Position numbers and translations under genes: made by a program. Below are positions 1-7,115 of a stretch of 39,160 bases of DNA, piece by piece. The stretch is from Parachlamydia sp. Its GTDB lineage: Bacteria > Chlamydiota > Chlamydiia > Chlamydiales > Parachlamydiaceae. The notes under the pieces are model-generated. The model ran no database searches. It saw only the letters and a list, made by a program, of their open reading frames with translations, and was not told where the DNA came from. Location of the stretch: the NCBI GenBank assembly GCA_021372155.1, contig JAJFUZ010000301.1, positions 1-39,160 on the forward strand. Direction: 5' to 3'. Every line of letters begins with the position of its first letter. The stretch's first letter is position 1.

Positions 1-1125
1 GATCCATAACAGCGCGCCGACGATGACAGCGGCGTAGACAGCTGAGAAACGGCTGTGCGCCCCGCATTGATAATTCAAGTTGGTACGAGAAGGGCTTCCG
101 GACACGGGCATCGCACCAGCAAAAGAGGAGATCAGATTTCCAAGGCCAATTCCGAAAATTTCCTGGTTGGTGGAAAGACGCTGGCCTGAGCTTGCTGCGA
201 TCGATTTGGCCACGGAGGTCGATTCCATGATGCTTAGGAGGGCAAGAGCAAAGGCTACAGGCAGAAGTTCGTTCATGATTCCGGTATCAAAATAAGGAAA
301 CTCAAAATGAGGCGTCAGGTCGGTCAATCCTCCTAATTCGCCCACAAGCACCACTTTGCGGACCACTTCTTCTTCATAAGGATCAAAGAGGCCTGAATCG
401 GCGCCGAAAGCCGAAAGATCGAACCAGTAGACTGCTAAAGCTGCAACACCGAAGGCCAAAACGCCCGATGGAAAACGCTTATCGATGCGTTTGCCGAGGA
501 GGATTAAGGCAAGGCTGCCGATACCCACCAAAGCCGTCGGAAGATGGATCTGCTGCCAATGGGTGATCAGATAGACCGATCTCTCATAGAAGGAGGGGTT
601 GCCTGCCATTCTCTCGATGCCCAGAAAGGCAAAAAGCTGATTGATCACGATCGCCATGGCTGTCCCGGCAATATATCCTACGACAACGGAGTGGCTGACA
701 AACTGAATGAGCCGCCCCAGCTTGAAAAAGGCAGCCAGGATCTGCAGAAAGGCGGTAATGAAGACCAGCTGCGTCAAGATCTGCACGGCCATCATATCGC
801 GCTCGGCGCCCGTGAGATGACGGTAGTAGGCAAAGAGGATCTCGGAAGTGGCCATCTGAACCAGGATAGCTATGGAATTGCTTGGCCCTACGACAAGATG
901 TCTCGAGGAGCCAAATGCAGCAGCGATGAGGGCGGAAAAAATGGCGGCGAAGAGTCCGCAGGAAAGAGGGAGTCCTGCCAATAGAGCATAGCCCATAGCT
1001 TGAGGAATAGTGAGCAGGGCGACACTCAATGCAGAAAGCAGATCCTGCCTGAAAAAATCGCCTGAGTAGCCCTCAATCTCTTTTCTAAATGGGGCAAATG
1101 AAATATCGTCTAATTGCGCAGCCAA
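1..1125 (-). CDS. SulP-family anion (sulfate) permease, partial
   Basis: The minus strand stays open for 375 codons and runs off the left edge, so the C-terminus, including any STAS domain, is outside the window. The translation reads as a SulP permease. Near the N-terminus there is an LTIPQAMGYALLAGLPLSCG first membrane segment, followed by VGPSNSIAIL, VVGYIAGTAMAIVINQL, and later MESTSVAKSIAASSGQ and GLGNLISSFAGAMPVSGSPSRT, all typical of the family. SulP proteins are inner-membrane anion transporters for sulfate, bicarbonate or dicarboxylates; the substrate cannot be read from sequence. No ATG fits the N-terminus. After an in-frame stop at 1135-1137 the first usable codon is TTG at 1123-1125, with only a weak GGTAAG upstream. 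Either TTG is the start or the extreme N-terminus is damaged. Divergent to der. Confidence 0.85.
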   Translation of the reverse strand, partial: MAAQLDDISFAPFRKEIEGYSGDFFRQDLLSALSVALLTIPQAMGYALLAGLPLSCGLFAAIFSALIAAAFGSSRHLVVGPSNSIAILVQMATSEILFAYYRHLTGAERDMMAVQILTQLVFITAFLQILAAFFKLGRLIQFVSHSVVVGYIAGTAMAIVINQLFAFLGIERMAGNPSFYERSVYLITHWQQIHLPTALVGIGSLALILLGKRIDKRFPSGVLAFGVAALAVYWFDLSAFGADSGLFDPYEEEVVRKVVLVGELGGLTDLTPHFEFPYFDTGIMNELLPVAFALALLSIMESTSVAKSIAASSGQRLSTNQEIFGIGLGNLISSFAGAMPVSGSPSRTNLNYQCGAHSRFSAVYAAVIVGALLWI

Positions 1126-1309
1126 GACACTTACCTAGCAAAATTAAAAGATCATTATATTTGAAAACGTATTATCTATACAGCAGTTTTTAAAATTAAC
1201 ATTGATTTTAAGTCAAATTTCCTTCATAATTTAACTCTTAAAGAGTCTTCGCGTTGCGGCACACCTTCTAATAGAGCCGTGGCGCCTGCCACGACTCTAT
1301 TGTAAACCT
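1126..1309. promoter_or_regulatory. Divergent intergenic region between the SulP gene and der
   Basis: This AT-rich spacer of 184 bases lies between two divergently transcribed genes and must hold both promoters. I see no strong -35/-10 pair that I would commit to. The der-proximal end holds the hairpin listed separately. Confidence 0.4.
1270..1301 (+). repeat. Inverted repeat (hairpin) just upstream of the der start codon
   Basis: AATAGAG-C-CGTGGC on the left pairs with GCCACG-A-CTCTATT on the right. The arms are 14 bases with one mismatch and a 4-base loop. It ends 8 bases before the der ATG, and no clear Shine-Dalgarno sequence lies between. It could be a 5'-UTR structure controlling translation or a small palindromic repeat. 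There is no T-run, so it is not a standard terminator. Confidence 0.6.
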
Positions 1310-2713
1310 ATGAAAACGCCTAAAATTGCCATTGTGGGCCGACCCAATGTCGGCAAATCAGCTCTGTTCAACTGCATCTGCAAGAAGAAGATCGCCATCG
1401 TCGATGAAGCGGAAGGGATCACGCGCGACCGCCTCTACGCCAAGTCCGATTTTTTTGGTCGCCCTTTTGAAGTGATTGATACGGGCGGCATCCATTCCCG
1501 CAGTAAGATCGCCTTCAACGAGCAGATCAAACGCCAGGCCGAAATCGCTATCGAAGAGGCCGATTCCATCATCATGGTGGTCGACTTGCATGCGGGCATT
1601 ATCGACCTGGATATCGCTGTCGCCAAAATCCTCCTGCGCACGAAAAAGCCCGTCTGCCTGGCTGTCAACAAGGTCGACGACATCAACCAGCAGCACAGGG
1701 TCTACGAATTCCAATCGCTGGGCATTTCTCATATGGTCCCGGTCTCAGCATCGCAGGGATGGCACATCGCCGAACTGCTGGAAACCGCGTTGGAAAACCT
1801 TCCACACAATATGGAGGAAGCTGTTCAAGACGATTCGATCAAAATCTGCATCGTCGGCCGTCCCAATGTCGGAAAATCCTCTTTAGTCAATTATCTTCTC
1901 CAAGAAGAGCGCTGCATCGTCAGCCCCATTCCCGGAACCACCCGCGACAGCATCGACGTCCCCTTCCTCTACGGCGAAGACCGCTATACCCTGATCGATA
2001 CCGCTGGAATCCGACGCAAAGGCTCAGAACACGAAGTCGTCGACAAATTTGCAGCAATCCGCACCCAGCGCGCGATCGAACGCTCCGATGTCTGTCTACT
2101 CATGATGGACGCTCAGCAGGGCATGACCGTACAGGAAAAAAAGATCGCCAACATGATCGAGGAGGCCGGCAAAGGCTGTATCCTGCTTTTCAACAAGTGG
2201 GACCTGGTCAAAGGCTTCCGCATGGAGCACTGCCTTCAGGGCATTGAAGAGGAGGTCAGTTTCCTCAAGCACTGTCCCAAACTGTTCCTCTCGGCCATCA
2301 CCGGGCGCAACATCGAAAAGATCTTTCCCCTCGTCAAGCAGGTCCACGCCGATGGCGCACGCCGCATCACCACCCACGAACTGAACAAGTTCATCGGCAA
2401 CTGCCTGCAGCGCAACCATCCTCCGATGCTCATGGGCAAGCGCCTGCGCATCTACTACATGGCCCAGGTGGAGACGCGCCCACCCCGTTTCATTCTCTTT
2501 GTCAACAACCACACCCTGATGACGGAAAGCTACAAAAAGTACCTCTACAATCAATTCAGGGACACCTACGGCTTCACTGGTGTGCCCATTTTGATGAATC
2601 TCAAAGGCAAATCCAAAGAAAAGGTGCGCACTGAAGGTGCCTCGGAAACACCTTCTTTAGAAGATAGCCACGAAGATAATACAGAAGAAGAATTCGAAGA
2701 GCTGGTGGAATAA
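1310..2713 (+). CDS. der: Ribosome-assembly GTPase Der (EngA)
   Basis: Der is a double-GTPase factor that binds and matures the 50S ribosomal subunit in the cytoplasm. Both G domains are complete. The first has G1 GRPNVGKS at residues 10-17, G3 DTGG at 57-60 and G4 NKVD at 120-123. The second has GRPNVGKS at 183-190, TTRD at 210-213, DTAG at 230-233 and NKWD at 295-298. A C-terminal KH-like domain follows, containing HPPMLMGKRLRIYYMAQ and FVNNHTL. The 467-residue length is normal for bacterial Der, and the protein ends in a strongly acidic tail (EEEFEELVE). ATG at 1310 is chosen because the first GTPase motif starts at its usual distance from the N-terminus. The upstream hairpin and lack of a clear ribosome-binding site are the only oddities. 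Confidence 0.97.
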   Translation: MKTPKIAIVGRPNVGKSALFNCICKKKIAIVDEAEGITRDRLYAKSDFFGRPFEVIDTGGIHSRSKIAFNEQIKRQAEIAIEEADSIIMVVDLHAGIIDLDIAVAKILLRTKKPVCLAVNKVDDINQQHRVYEFQSLGISHMVPVSASQGWHIAELLETALENLPHNMEEAVQDDSIKICIVGRPNVGKSSLVNYLLQEERCIVSPIPGTTRDSIDVPFLYGEDRYTLIDTAGIRRKGSEHEVVDKFAAIRTQRAIERSDVCLLMMDAQQGMTVQEKKIANMIEEAGKGCILLFNKWDLVKGFRMEHCLQGIEEEVSFLKHCPKLFLSAITGRNIEKIFPLVKQVHADGARRITTHELNKFIGNCLQRNHPPMLMGKRLRIYYMAQVETRPPRFILFVNNHTLMTESYKKYLYNQFRDTYGFTGVPILMNLKGKSKEKVRTEGASETPSLEDSHEDNTEEEFEELVE

Positions 2714-2851
2714 AACAGGAATTGTTCGCCGTCCTCCTCAATTGCAGCGATTTCTTGCATCACTTTCTATAAAAATCCGTAAAATTACGGTAAATTTCTA
2801 AAGCGCAGTCATTTATATTAATATCCACACTTTACAAAAAGAGGATTTAAA

Positions 2852-4396
2852 ATGACGCTGACTATTAAACAAGTCGATTATCAATATATTGTTCAAAATA
2901 TAAATGCAATTATCAAACTAAAAACAGAAGCATTTCTGCGTAATCATAAAATTACGCGCGATGCTTATGAGAAAACTGACAAGAAGCATCAACCCAGATT
3001 CATTGATCTCTTGAATGCTTCTACGCAAGATTCCATGGAACAGATTCATCGCCATGAGGGACTCTTCTTTGCTGCAGAAGCTGACGGCAAGGTTGTGGGC
3101 ATTTCGATCGGCTGTCCCTATGGCAAAAGCGCTTTATCCCACTCATATGTCGAAAGCGTCTATAAATCCGATTGCTGCTTCAAAGAGGTGATGTCGGGCT
3201 GGTGGAACCTGATGGCAAAGTATGCGGGAACCCCTCCTGGAAAAATCTTCCACCAGGCAACCATGGCGATAGACCCCACCTATGCCGGAAAAGGCATTGG
3301 CGCTAAAATTGCTGCCCTGACAATGCAGCGCATCAGGGAGCTGGGCTATGATGGCTATGCTGTCGAAACATCGAGCGACTCGGCAGATCAGCTTGCAGAC
3401 AAACTGAAAAAGGAGTTCAAGGTGGTTGACCTTGATACCAACGGCAAAGGTCTGACCTTCAGGCTCCACTTGCATCCTCAAGGGAAATTCGAAGAGATCC
3501 ATCGCTGGTTTTTATCTAAAAAAGAAGGCGGGGAGAAACCTCAGGAAGTCAATGTCAAGGAGATCTCTCCTTGCGGCGTCCACTATCAGGTCGGAGATCT
3601 TGCCGTATGGGATTCCAACCCTGAGAGCCCATTGCCAGTGGTTGTGATGCTCCACCCCAATTCTGCAAGCCGCCTAGTCTTCAAAAAGCAGATGGAAGAC
3701 AAGCTGCTCACCCATCATTTCCGGTTGATTGCCATCGACCTGCCCGGTCATGGTGACAGCAAACCGGCCACAAACCCTCAAGAGACCTACAATTTAGAAG
3801 GATATGCCGAAGCCATTGCTCAGAGAATCCAGAAGATGGGTATCAACCGCTATGCACTTTATGGCTGGTCTCTAGGAGGACATGTCGCTCTTGCCATGTT
3901 GAGAAAAGCTAAAGGTATCAGAGGAATTGCCCTGACCGGAACTCCGCCCACTGCCATCAGCACAGATGGCTTCAAACAGGTATTTAAATCCATTCCCGAT
4001 GAGATGGTCAAACTGATGGCCAAGCCATGCTTCAGTCGTTCGGATGCCGCTGCATTCATGAGCGCGATCGGGAATGAAGGCTGGATGGTCGAGTATGGAC
4101 TTAAAGCGGATGGTCGCGCCCGACAGCAGTTGACGGAATGGATCGCAAAAGGACAGTATGATGAAAGGAAGCTGATCTCAGAAACCCAGCTCCCCATCGC
4201 CATAATTGCCGGCGACCGGGATCCGGCCTCCCCAAGAGAATACCTGGAAGGCCTGAAATTCGGCAATCTGTGGGGTATTCACTATCTTGAAAACAGCGGG
4301 CATGGCATCCCTTATGAAAAGCCTGAAGAGGTCAATCCGCTTCTGCAACGCTTTCTGAAGGATGTCTTTCAAGAGACACACCGATCGCCACTGTAA
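2852..4396 (+). CDS. GNAT acetyltransferase fused to an alpha/beta hydrolase
   Basis: This is a 514-residue two-domain protein. Residues about 1-205 look like a GNAT acetyltransferase: LFFAAEADGKVVGISIG forms the central strands, and MAIDPTYAGKGIGAKI (138-153) carries the acetyl-CoA-binding GxGxG-like loop. This arrangement resembles arylalkylamine N-acetyltransferases. Residues about 235-505 form an alpha/beta hydrolase with DLPGHG at 296-301, nucleophile elbow GWSLG with Ser340, a probable acid in GDRD at 454-457, and His484 in NSGHG. All three triad positions are present, so the hydrolase is probably active. A GAGG ribosome-binding site lies 7 bases before the ATG. The substrate is unknown; an amide or ester made or removed by the two halves is only a guess. 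The C-terminal codons overlap the convergent downstream gene by 65 bases. Confidence 0.85.
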   Translation: MTLTIKQVDYQYIVQNINAIIKLKTEAFLRNHKITRDAYEKTDKKHQPRFIDLLNASTQDSMEQIHRHEGLFFAAEADGKVVGISIGCPYGKSALSHSYVESVYKSDCCFKEVMSGWWNLMAKYAGTPPGKIFHQATMAIDPTYAGKGIGAKIAALTMQRIRELGYDGYAVETSSDSADQLADKLKKEFKVVDLDTNGKGLTFRLHLHPQGKFEEIHRWFLSKKEGGEKPQEVNVKEISPCGVHYQVGDLAVWDSNPESPLPVVVMLHPNSASRLVFKKQMEDKLLTHHFRLIAIDLPGHGDSKPATNPQETYNLEGYAEAIAQRIQKMGINRYALYGWSLGGHVALAMLRKAKGIRGIALTGTPPTAISTDGFKQVFKSIPDEMVKLMAKPCFSRSDAAAFMSAIGNEGWMVEYGLKADGRARQQLTEWIAKGQYDERKLISETQLPIAIIAGDRDPASPREYLEGLKFGNLWGIHYLENSGHGIPYEKPEEVNPLLQRFLKDVFQETHRSPL

Positions 4397-4880
4397 TGTG
4401 AAAAGCCATGTCTTTGAGAGGCAGCCCATACTTGACTCTGAGCTCAGACAAGCGTGGACATTCCACGAGCAAACACCAGAGCCCATCGGCTCCAGGCCAG
4501 CCTTTGGGGTCTATAAATCCAAATCCGATGATGACAAAACCTATCTGCTCGCCAAGCTCCTCAATCGCTCCCACGTCATAGTGAGCGACCTCGGCGCTGG
4601 ACATGACCGTCACATGGGCACCTGCCTGAAGTTTGCCGCTGAAGTAGGGAGGGATATGAAGTTCATATCCTTCCCCTTTGACCAACGGAAACAACCGATA
4701 GATAAAAGCTTCATCGACAGCCAGGTAGACAAATCCCTGATCTGTCTGCCGTAGAGTGCCGACAGCTGACAGCTCTGTCTGAGCCAGTTCGATCAATTCA
4801 AAATTATCGACAGGCATGACCTCAATAGCTTCACCAAACAGAGAGAGGGCTACGAACAAAATGGTGAATGCTATGTGCAT
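4332..4880 (-). CDS. Secreted 2H-phosphoesterase-like protein
   Basis: This 182-residue protein starts with a probable Sec signal sequence (residues 1-20, with a core of FTILFVALSLFG). Two H-x-T-x motifs, HVTV at 89-92 and HITV at 161-164, are spaced as in the 2H phosphoesterase superfamily (LigT/cyclic phosphodiesterase-like). The second is preceded by LRVKYGLPLKDMAF, a context also seen in that superfamily. These enzymes act on cyclic phosphates or nucleotide/RNA ends; the substrate here is unknown. The gene begins 11 bases after the upstream gene on the same strand, so the two are probably co-transcribed. Its last 65 bases overlap the 3' end of the convergent GNAT-hydrolase gene. The family call rests on the two motifs only. 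Confidence 0.65.
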   Translation of the reverse strand: MHIAFTILFVALSLFGEAIEVMPVDNFELIELAQTELSAVGTLRQTDQGFVYLAVDEAFIYRLFPLVKGEGYELHIPPYFSGKLQAGAHVTVMSSAEVAHYDVGAIEELGEQIGFVIIGFGFIDPKGWPGADGLWCLLVECPRLSELRVKYGLPLKDMAFHITVAIGVSLERHPSESVAEAD

Positions 4881-4891
4881 GTTAAACCCGC

Positions 4892-5278
4892 CTATGTTTC
4901 TTCTTTAAAGACAGATGCTCCAATGGATGGTGCAAAATCCAAGTTCTCATTTGCCGCTATCTCTCGAGCCCATTCGATGGCTTCATTTTTATCCTCGGTT
5001 GTAACACCGGCATCTTCGATACGTTCTGGAAAGATTTTTGCAGGCATCCAAGATCCCAAGTAATTTCTGATTGTCACAACAGGCTTATGAGATTTAACCG
5101 CATCATCTTGATAAGGGAGCCTGTTTTCTTGTGCAAAACGTTGTGCGGCGATTCTCGCAACGTCCTTATTTTGCAGTGCATTGGTAATCATTGTTTTATC
5201 CTCAGCAGTGATTCGCATGCCAAACCAATGCCATCCAAATTGAATGACTGTAATGAGACTGCCAGCAAGTGCAGACAT
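4892..5278 (-). CDS. Hypothetical small membrane-anchored protein
   Basis: I do not recognise this 128-residue protein. The N-terminus (residues 1-22, SALAGSLITVIQFGWHWFG) is hydrophobic and could be a membrane anchor or signal sequence. The rest is soluble and charged. A strong AGGAGG ribosome-binding site sits 7 bases before the ATG at 5278, so expression is likely. It lies 11 bases before the 2H-like gene and 23 bases after the 531-residue gene upstream, suggesting a three-gene operon. Confidence 0.7.
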   Translation of the reverse strand: MSALAGSLITVIQFGWHWFGMRITAEDKTMITNALQNKDVARIAAQRFAQENRLPYQDDAVKSHKPVVTIRNYLGSWMPAKIFPERIEDAGVTTEDKNEAIEWAREIAANENLDFAPSIGASVFKEET

Positions 5279-5301
5279 GATTTGATCCTCCTGTAATGTG
5301 T

Positions 5302-6897
5302 TTAGATGACTTCAGACCATTGGAGCTTTAAGCCCTTAAAAAAGTCCTCGATCGTTGGAAAATATTTCTTAAGAATGGAATGCGGCTTTTGCAATTGGAT
5401 GGCACCTCCAGGCAATACATCAAAGGCCAATTGCTGGATGGCGTGTCTTCTGACATCAAATAGCATGAGAAGGTAGGCGCCAGTCTTGGGAGGCCTTGGC
5501 TGTACGGCAAAGCCCTTCTGCCGGGCGACATCGATAGCGACTCTTTCACTGGGATTAAACGAGGTCCATCTGTCCAGTCTTCTGATGGCGCGCTCCTTGG
5601 CGCTTGTCAAACCGGCATGCGCCATAGACATATTGAAATGATCGGCTTCGGTGACCGGTTTAGCATCTTCCAGAGCAGCGAGGATATTGTCCGCATTTAA
5701 GTTGGCATATTTCTTACCCCGTTCTTTGACCAGATTGAGGCCATGGGGAGCTTCGTTTCTGACGAAGGCCGCAAATTTCTCAGGGGTGCAATAGTGCTGA
5801 TAAAAGCGGGGATCAGCCTCCAGGATGAATTTGTAGGCCTTCCAGGTGTCGGAATTAAAGATCATTTTTTCGCCATAGCCTGCCAGCATCCCGCCTTCAT
5901 ATTCCCTTTTGTAAGCATCGCGATAAAAGTGTCTGAACTGGGTCTCTTTAAAGGCAGCGACATACCCGTATGAGGCTTGCATGTAATCATGATTGCTGGG
6001 GTCAACATCGATCGCAATCGAAGTTAAGACGTTGTTTTCAATCCATGCGCTCGCAGACTTTGCCCTCCCCTCGAGGCAAATATCTTCTCCACTCACAGCA
6101 TATTTTAAAAATTCGGCTTCCTGGCCTAGCTCACGAGCGGCCAGAAGACCACTGACAAAAATCGTTCCGAAACTTCTCAGCACGGGGGCGACATGATTGA
6201 TTTCTGGATGGGCGATGATCCCGAGCCTATCGTAAATGGTACCCTTCACCTGTACTGCGGTCAGACTATCGGTCTGAGGGACCTTGCGGCTATTTTGGAC
6301 CCGAACGGCGTAGGCTTCCCACCAGTCACTGTCTGCAATGAGCTGTCGGGCAGCACGAACTGTTTTGAGAATATTCTGAAGGTCATTAAGGTGATATTGA
6401 TTGCGATTTTCCGCCAACTTACGACTGATCCAATCGAGAATCTGCAATTTTTCGTCTTTAAGCATTGTTTCTGCCCTCTCCATGGCTCGATGCGCCCTTT
6501 GGAGATGGTCAGGGTTGGCGGGGGGTTTCTGAGCAGGTTTGGCAACCGGCGGCAGAGTCTGGTGTTGAATAAGAGATTTTGCCGCGTGCGAAACTTTGCG
6601 GGAGGGGGGCGATAGCTGGGAAGGGTGCAGAAATTCTACCTTCTTTGCGCCCAGCTTACGAGCGTAGTAATTGCCTAAAGCGGGAAACAGGTGGCGTATC
6701 AATGCATATATTCTGGCATATATTCGGATTGGAAGTGTCGCCGAAAAGAGCACCGCTGCATCGCTTTCTGTCTTGACGACCAGGATGCGCCGCCATACTA
6801 AAGCTCCGCTCTTGCCCCAGCGCTGGATGATTTCAGGATGATAGGAAGCGTATTCGTTTAAATCTGATATTTTATCAAATTTTTTAATAATATTCAT
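5302..6897 (-). CDS. Hypothetical protein with a C-terminal SH2-like region
   Basis: This 531-residue protein matches no family I know over most of its length. Residues about 40-75 are hydrophobic/basic, 95-130 are proline-rich and low in complexity, and 130-410 are mixed. Residues about 443-524 resemble an SH2 phosphotyrosine-binding fold: RW followed by NPSERVAIDVARQKG matches the opening Trp and helix A, and GFAVQPRPPKTGAYLLML matches the G-x-F-L-V-R...G-x-Y-x-L core. A final YFPTIEDFFKGL matches the F-x-S-L-x-x-L end. The arginine that binds phosphate in FLVR is glutamine here (Gln466). If this is an SH2 fold, it may not bind phosphotyrosine in the usual way. There is no ribosome-binding site before the ATG; the leader is AT-rich. 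First gene of the probable operon with 4892-5278 and 4332-4880. Confidence 0.7.
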   Translation of the reverse strand: MNIIKKFDKISDLNEYASYHPEIIQRWGKSGALVWRRILVVKTESDAAVLFSATLPIRIYARIYALIRHLFPALGNYYARKLGAKKVEFLHPSQLSPPSRKVSHAAKSLIQHQTLPPVAKPAQKPPANPDHLQRAHRAMERAETMLKDEKLQILDWISRKLAENRNQYHLNDLQNILKTVRAARQLIADSDWWEAYAVRVQNSRKVPQTDSLTAVQVKGTIYDRLGIIAHPEINHVAPVLRSFGTIFVSGLLAARELGQEAEFLKYAVSGEDICLEGRAKSASAWIENNVLTSIAIDVDPSNHDYMQASYGYVAAFKETQFRHFYRDAYKREYEGGMLAGYGEKMIFNSDTWKAYKFILEADPRFYQHYCTPEKFAAFVRNEAPHGLNLVKERGKKYANLNADNILAALEDAKPVTEADHFNMSMAHAGLTSAKERAIRRLDRWTSFNPSERVAIDVARQKGFAVQPRPPKTGAYLLMLFDVRRHAIQQLAFDVLPGGAIQLQKPHSILKKYFPTIEDFFKGLKLQWSEVI

Positions 6898-6940
6898 TTA
6901 TAGAATAATAAAATAAAAAAGATTTTCATTCAATCTTACA

Positions 6941-7115
6941 TCATTTTTTTTCAATTACTTCTCTGAGCAGGTAGCGGTGACAGTGTTTTTCATCCTTGCA
7001 GCTGCAGAGAAGATTGAGGGTGCCCTATTTAGCTCACTGAGCGAGCTCTTTAAGAAGGGATTCTTTCTCCATCGGATGCATCGGGGTCGTAGATGGTTTT
7101 GGATGTTTTGATCAT
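6941..7115 (-). pseudogene. Remnant of a DUF488 (YeaO-like) gene
   Basis: The fragment starts with ATG at 7115, overlapping the stop of the helicase gene (ATGA). It reads MIKTSKTIYDPDASDGERI, the N-terminal signature of YeaO/DUF488 proteins. After a stop and frame changes, LLKELAQ is readable, followed by LNLLCSCKDEKHCHRYLLRE and a stop. The LLC...CHR motif is the DUF488 C-terminus. Together they make about 50 codons against roughly 115-120 in an intact gene, so the middle is deleted and the frame broken. Function is lost. The ATGA overlap suggests it was once co-translated with the SNF2 helicase. Confidence 0.6.

Noticed and set aside
544-984. 146-codon plus-strand open frame
   Set aside because: Antisense to the SulP permease, whose membrane segments read clearly on minus.
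2777-2790. CCGTAA-AA-TTACGG inverted repeat between der and the next gene
   Set aside because: Only 6-base arms in AT-rich DNA; could be chance.
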